Program-made: the position numbers and the translations under genes
Notes under the pieces: generated by a model
What the model was told of the DNA's origin: nothing
The model's database searches: none
Seen by the model: only the letters and a program-made list of their open reading frames with translations
Assembly (NCBI GenBank): GCA_947568835.1
Contig: OX387609.1
Span: 16,389,208-16,453,207, forward strand
Reading direction: 5' to 3'
DNA: 64,000 nucleotides
From: Protonemura montana
Lineage: Eukaryota; Arthropoda; Insecta; Plecoptera; Nemouridae
Shown: positions 55,601 to 64,000 of the stretch, piece by piece
Layout: the number at the start of each line of letters is the position of its first letter
Numbering within the stretch: position 1 is the stretch's first letter

Positions 55601-55850
55601 TTAATCACAAATTGTACCGAAACGATGAATTCTCTAAAACATTATGCCACATGAAATAAACTGTTAATCACAAATTGTACCGAAACGATGAATTCTCTTA
55701 AACATTATGCCACATGAAATAAACTGTTAATCACAAATTGTACCGAAACGATGAATTCTCTAAAACATTATGCCACATGAAATAAACTGTTAATCACAAA
55801 TTGTACCGAAACGATGAATTCTCTAAAACATTATGCCACATGAAATAAAA
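49675..55850. repeat. 63-bp tandem array (98 units), almost perfectly homogeneous
   Basis: The unit is TAAACTGTTAATCACAAATT, GTACCGAAACGATGAATTCT, CTAAAACATTATGCCACATG and AAA. Only the first unit and two internal units (starting 51501 and 53579) are 62 bp (GTTATCAC), and one base differs near 55698. From unit starts the blocks are 29, 33 and 36 units long: 1826, 2078 and 2267 bp fit exactly 62+63n. The internal 62-bp units also carry CACAAAACGTACC, which matches the sequence just beyond the array end (TTTTCACAAAACGTATTA). Each unit carries AATAAA across its junction and stops in all plus-strand frames, so it is noncoding. Confidence 0.98.
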
Positions 55851-55931
55851 TGTTTTCACAAAACGTATTATCTTTTTGGAGGAGCTTTACGTTTTAGTCA
55901 AGTTCAGACTCGATTGGGGTGAACTAATACC

Positions 55932-56354
55932 CTTGAGTGTAGGTTATAGGTAGAGAAACAACGTCAATGTTACAGTCTCTGCGTGAAAGATGGCCGCCAA
56001 ATGACTACCTTACCGACAAAAATGCAGAGTACCGGAACATCACGTTAAGTGGAGCCACTGTCGTATGAAACTTAATTTCGATATTTCTCGAAGGTTAACT
56101 CGCTTTTGAGACTTTTCAAGCTTAAAAAATCTCCATCAATGTTTACCTCAACGATTGATATTCACGTAACGATATTAAAAAGTGAGTAACCTACGAGAAA
56201 TATCGAAATTAAATTTCACACGACAGTGGCTCCACTTAACGTGATGTTCCGGTACTCTGCATTTTTGTCGGTAAGGTAGTCATTTGGCGGCCATCTTTCA
56301 CGCAGAGACTGTAACATTGACGTTGTTTCTCTACCTAGAACCTGCACTCAACGA
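55932..56354 (-). mobile_element. Foldback MITE, copy 3 (opposite orientation)
   Basis: It has the same arms as copies 1 and 2, but the loop is inverted: GAGACTTTTCAAGCTT comes first and CACGTAACGATATTAAAAAG last. It lies about 80 bases beyond the 63-bp array. No ORF. Confidence 0.87.
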
Positions 56355-56427
56355 TTATACCACACCTGCAGGCTGGGCTTGCATTCCTTCCCTCTGCAAT
56401 TAGAAGCATTTCTCTACATTTTATTAT

Positions 56428-56572
56428 TAACAACACTATAACCGTCTCAAAAATTGATGGTTCGAGTCCGCGTTTGGGCATCAATTTTTGAGACGGTTAT
56501 AGTGTTGATAATAATAAAATACCCCGCTCATAGCAAGCGTTTGCAATTTAAATCAGATTTCAACCTAATTTC
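56428..56572 (+). mobile_element. tRNA-headed element fragment with terminal hairpin
   Basis: AACACTATAACCGTCTCAAA at 56428 and its reverse complement ending at 56502 form a 28-bp perfect inverted repeat around GTTCGAGTCCGCGTTTGGG (the T-arm part of the tRNA head), followed by the usual tail. The A-box half is missing. Confidence 0.85.
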
Positions 56573-56990
56573 TCAACATTGTTTACGCTACAGAAAGTCA
56601 CATCTCCTGCCACAGTCAGTAAACCGTCTCTTACCTTTTTCACTCCACAGGCAAAAGTTGAAAACATGAAACCTGACCTGCAGATCAGGGACCAAAAGCA
56701 AAAAGAATCAAAGCTTTTATTCCTGAAATGACGGAATCAAATCACAAGCACTAAGTAATATTAACGTCAACTTTTATCGATAGCTCTAAATTGGGAAATC
56801 TCCTAAACATTATTATTTAATTATTATCATTGTGATCAAATATGCGTAAAAAAAATCTGACATATTTTTTCTTTTTATAATCCGATCATAACTTTTCTAT
56901 TTCTATTTGTTTTAAGAATGGCTAAAATATGAATTCTCGTGGCGGGATGAAAACGGGCTGTGATTAACTACACGTAGTTCTGACGTCATT

Positions 56991-57030
56991 TTGTTGCATC
57001 CTTTGCGTTCGCTTCTGTTTCTTGACGTCA
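56991..57030 (+). promoter_or_regulatory. Two CRE palindromes (candidate promoter)
   Basis: TGACGTCA occurs at 56991-56998 and again at 57023-57030, 32 bases apart. These are full CREB/ATF sites. An ATG in good context (AAAAATGGCG) follows at 57054 with 42 open codons, so this may be a promoter and first exon, but no downstream exon was found. Confidence 0.35.
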
Positions 57031-58120
57031 GATTTCACTTCATGTCATAAAAAATGGCGACCCTCGTTTTCGTACGAGATTCAAACGCAAACATTTTAAA
57101 CAGAGATATTTTATTCAAAATTGGATTTAGAAGAAAATTAAAAAATACTTGTTCATTATTTTCTCACAAAAAAAAAAAATAAAAAATTATTTCAAATTTA
57201 AAGAGATTTCCCTATGGTTTACCTTTCAAAACAATTATTTTTGTGGTCAGTTTTGATTGTTGAAATAAGGACAAGTGACAGGAAATCTGAATCTTGCTGA
57301 GACAGGAGCAAGGAAAGCAAGCAGCGCCGTCTTCTACGCAAACAAACGACTCGTTTCCTTGTCGTGTATTAAATTTTATTTGCTAAATATAACATCCATC
57401 GCAACTGTCACAGATAATAGCGTCCAACTCTCGCCCAACGAGCCGATAACGTGTCCCACGTAACCTCGTAACCACGTTTGAAACAAATTGATTCTTCGAC
57501 GATTTCCGTGGCGACGTCACCCGCTGAAGTACGTGAAATGCACGGCGCTCGAGTCGCAAAATATAATCACGTTTACGCCCCGATCACGTTCTTGGGTTTT
57601 AAAAGCCAGCAAAACCAACCTGTCGCTGTCGCTGTCGCTGTCGCGGTCGCTGTCGCGGTCGCTGTCGCGGTCGCTGTCGCGGTCGCTGTCGCGGTCGCGG
57701 GATTGGCTTGGTAGAGTTAACTCGTTCCTGATTTGTGCAAACGTTCCCTCGTGTAAACATAAAGACGAAAGATAACTCAACGTTATCGACGAGTACAACG
57801 GAAATATCTCGACGGTTGGAGCGGAAACATGGGACGTGGCTCGTACAAGAAACCACGGCAACGGGAGCCTGGGATCGATCGGTTACAAGAACTGGAGCGT
57901 TTCGATTGGATCGCGGTACAGTCGTTACCAACCACACCTTGGTTGGTGTCCCCCGGTTTCCAGCCCTAATTTCCCCCTGGATTCCAGCCTTGGCTTCCCC
58001 CCCGGTTTTCCAGCCTTGGTTCCCCTGGGTTTCCAGCCCTGGTTTTCAGCCTTGGCTACCCCCCCAGTTTCCCCCCTGGTTTCCGGCCCGGTGCGGTGCC
58101 GGATCTCTCCCGGTAGCCGG
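57031..58120. other. FAM76 3' flank with simple repeats
   Basis: This contains a 6/12-bp GTCGCTGTCGCG repeat (57619-57700) and a C-rich stretch at 57948-58085 with TTTCCAGCC phrases. Small plus-strand frames at 57054 (42 codons) and 57830 (46 codons, MGRGSYKKPRQREPG) have no supporting exons. The part next to 58121 is the FAM76 3' UTR. Confidence 0.45.
57619..57700. repeat. GTCGCT/GTCGCG hexamer repeat
   Basis: Alternating GTCGCT and GTCGCG hexamers occur for about 80 bases. Frames read AVAVAV or SLSRSLSR on plus and DRDSDRDS on minus. It is low-complexity sequence. Confidence 0.95.
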
Positions 58121-62093
<3,973 letters not shown>

Positions 62094-62099
62094 GATGAG

Positions 62100-62748
62100 G
62101 GTAAATACGACGATCAAATAGGTTTTAGAAATATGAAAACTCGTTAACAGGCCACCAGTCACTTTCGGATGGCGTCCATTTTGAAATAAACGTCACACAC
62201 GTCGCTAGTGAAAAATGATGGCCCGATTCCGAGAAGTGCCGACTTTGATTTTCTCAATTCAAATGTCGCCTACTGCAACCAGACGTAGGTTATAAATAAC
62301 AGTATAATTTGTTGGTAATGGGGACGCAATGGAACATGGTCCTCCCATAACATATTTCACGACGCAAATGTCATCGCATTTGACGTGCCAGTATATGGAC
62401 GCCTCGAACATAGACACCCCGCCCAGCATGCAACAAGGATTACCGTAGCAGATCACATTCAAACATTCATCCCAAAAACCACGCTTCCTGCAAAGTCAAG
62501 TCACAAAATGATGGGCAACAAGATGCATGTCATTACCGTTGACTAAATAGTCAAATATTTGCTTTGCCTTAAGAGGCCAAGACACCTGAAATCCTCAACA
62601 AAGAAAACCCCTGTTCAGAAAAACATCTAGCCAGTGATCCAGTCAAGTAATGTCAGTTAGCTTCAAAGAAAGAAAAGCAAAAACTTAGTGAAAAAGGAGT
62701 CGTTTATTTAGGGTTAGTAATAATAACAAAATTCAGACAGTTTAGAGA
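62100..62748. other. Region between FAM76 5' end and the next gene
   Basis: FAM76 (-) starts at 62093, and the 3' end of the next minus-strand gene is at 62749, so this 650-bp gap must hold the FAM76 promoter. A phrase AAAATGGACGCCATCCG (minus, near 62162-62180) resembles animal initiator/YY1 contexts. No gene was recognised. Confidence 0.4.
62703..62708 (-). promoter_or_regulatory. Poly(A) signal of the downstream-most minus-strand gene
   Basis: AATAAA on the minus strand lies about 40 bases after the stop codon at 62749. Confidence 0.55.
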
Positions 62749-63795
62749 TCACTTGACATCCTTCTTCGGTGAGATCTTGCTGGCCTTCCCATTTTTTATT
62801 TCGCCACTATCTTCAACGAGTTTGCGCTTCTTCCCCATTCCCTGCAACATCAAAATTGTTAACGATCACTTACTAGTTACTAGTGAGATAATTAGACTGA
62901 TTCCAGCCGTTCATTTACTTTAACATTTTTTCCAAGATAAAACTGCAATTTGCAAGTGAATTACAGGTCGCAGAAAAAAATACTAAAATTATTTCTGTGA
63001 TACACTTCCCAATTGCAGCTAATGCTGATTGGCTATAAAGGAGAAGGATCAAATACTATTTTTATTTTAATAACTAGTATTTGTATCCAATAGTATTGAG
63101 AGTCTGTTTGAAAACTGCACCTAAAACCCAGTGAAATGGGAGTCTTTTAAGCAGATACATAACTAAATATATGCTTTTTCTTATTTTAGTCTTCGGTGTT
63201 ACCGCTTGGTGCAAAGCCAGCAATAAACAACTTGTGACCTGAGGGTTCAAGGCCAACAAATCGGTCCAATGTACCTGTTCAAGACAAGTGTAAATAGCGT
63301 GGGTTAAACATTTCTGGCGGTTGTTTGATACCAGAGATTTGTTGTGGCGAAGGAGGAAAGAGAACGGGAGCAAAACTTAATGGAGAAGAAAATTGGCAAT
63401 GCATGGTGCATTTGTAAAGAACTTTCTACAACTTCCAAAAATGTAAACATTTCCACAAGTTGCCTTTGTGATTGTAAGAGAAGTTATGAGCGTTTGTTAG
63501 GCTGGTGTCAGGTGTCAGGGTTGTGAGGAGGTAAGTTTGTATCTAACTCGTTGAGCCACAGAATTGAGACGCTGAGTCTATCAATGCTTTTTACTGCAAT
63601 TTATCCCGACGAGCACAAGCAATCATTTTGGAAACCAATGATCTTCGAGCGCCCGATAAACCAACAAGCCTCATTTACTAATTGTAATCTCACTCACCTT
63701 GACCGTCTCTTGCATCTTACGGATCATCTCCTGCTCGCCTTCAGAGATGTCTTCCTCCTCCTCATCTCCAGCTTCCACTTCATCCTCGTCAACTT
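62749..63795 (-). CDS. Unidentified protein, last two exons: acidic segment then basic nuclear-type tail
   Basis: Exons 63795-63698 and 62841-62749 join in phase 0 with GT-AG borders (acceptors GTTTCAG and TTGCAG, donor AAGGTGAGT). The product ends VDEDEVEAGDEEEEDISEGE, then QEMIRKMQETVK, then GMGKKRKLVEDSGEIKNG, KASKISPKKDVK and stop. An acidic run followed by KKRK and SPKK is typical of nuclear or nucleolar proteins (histone chaperones, ribosome biogenesis factors), but I do not recognise the family. The rest of the gene lies beyond the right edge, or in exons not identified between 63800 and 64000. The unexplained plus-strand frames here (63344-63526, 63551-63799) are shadows. Confidence 0.65.
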
Positions 63796-64000
63796 CTGAA
63801 ACAAACGTTCAAGATTGAGGATGCACGATAATTCCGTCGCCATCCTGTAAAAGGCTGCTATAGCTACTCCACAGTGGAGATAAAACCAATGAGAGAAGGA
63901 AAACCTGAACATGACTCTCCCTAGATACAATACTAACAAGTGGAAGAACAGCACAACCTTCCGGGGTAATCGAAATATGCAACCATCCGCAGAGGGGGCT

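Noticed and set aside
63188-63286. Possible exon TLDRFVGLEPSGHK (minus) between the last two exons of the terminal gene
   Set aside because: It has an acceptor and a donor-like GTAAC, but its 2-base entry phase does not fit the flanking exons, which join directly in phase 0.

Overview
This is a eukaryotic (metazoan) nuclear window, not prokaryotic. Every gene that can be read is split by GT-AG introns. Recognisable proteins are the animal/eukaryote housekeeping factors GOSR2 (membrin), V-ATPase subunit F, MTMR9, MEAF6 and FAM76, plus a DUF4806 gene and a Ly6/uPAR-like secreted protein. The sequence is AT-rich outside one GC-rich island. DUF4806 and a 5S-rRNA-derived SINE fit an invertebrate (cnidarian, deuterostome or similar), but the species cannot be named from the sequence alone. 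All exon joins were made by hand from splice sites, reading phase and family similarity; none is transcript-verified.

Layout. 1-2817: 84-bp tandem array lying in the last intron of GOSR2, whose terminal exon is at 3564-3638 (+). 4026-4610: head-to-head pair of tRNA-headed elements. 4997-5188 (-): an unidentified terminal-exon-like ORF that runs into a small 73-bp array. 6839-8131 (-): 3' part of a DUF4806 gene. 9623-14480: large 73-bp array (about 66 copies). 16.4-20.8 kb: GC-rich island with promoter-like CCAAT sites and weak exon candidates. 21352-22875: 39-bp array. 24059-24672: seven near-perfect 86-bp copies. 26569-27436 (-): complete V-ATPase subunit F. 27858-28556 (-): Ly6-like protein. 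30420-47119 (-): complete 11-exon MTMR9. 48531-49179 (+): complete 2-exon MEAF6, divergent from MTMR9. 49675-55850: 63-bp array, 98 units. 58121-62093 (-): complete 7-exon FAM76. 62749-63795 (-): last two exons of an unidentified acidic protein with a basic tail.

The most unusual property is tandem amplification at every scale. Roughly 25 kb (about two-fifths) of the window is tandem arrays with units of 9, 12, 14, 18, 23, 39, 52, 63, 64, 68, 71, 73, 84, 86, 91 and 114 bp. MTMR9 carries a different array in most of its large introns, and two are built from RNA polymerase III promoters: a 52-bp unit from the 5' half of a tRNA-derived element (A box, with a B-box-like junction), and a 91-bp unit carrying the 5S rRNA internal control region. 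Coding exons between the arrays remain intact and in phase.

The genes do not form an operon or pathway. V-ATPase F (proton pump), MTMR9 (phosphoinositide pseudo-phosphatase) and GOSR2 (Golgi SNARE) all act in endomembranes, but that is likely coincidental.
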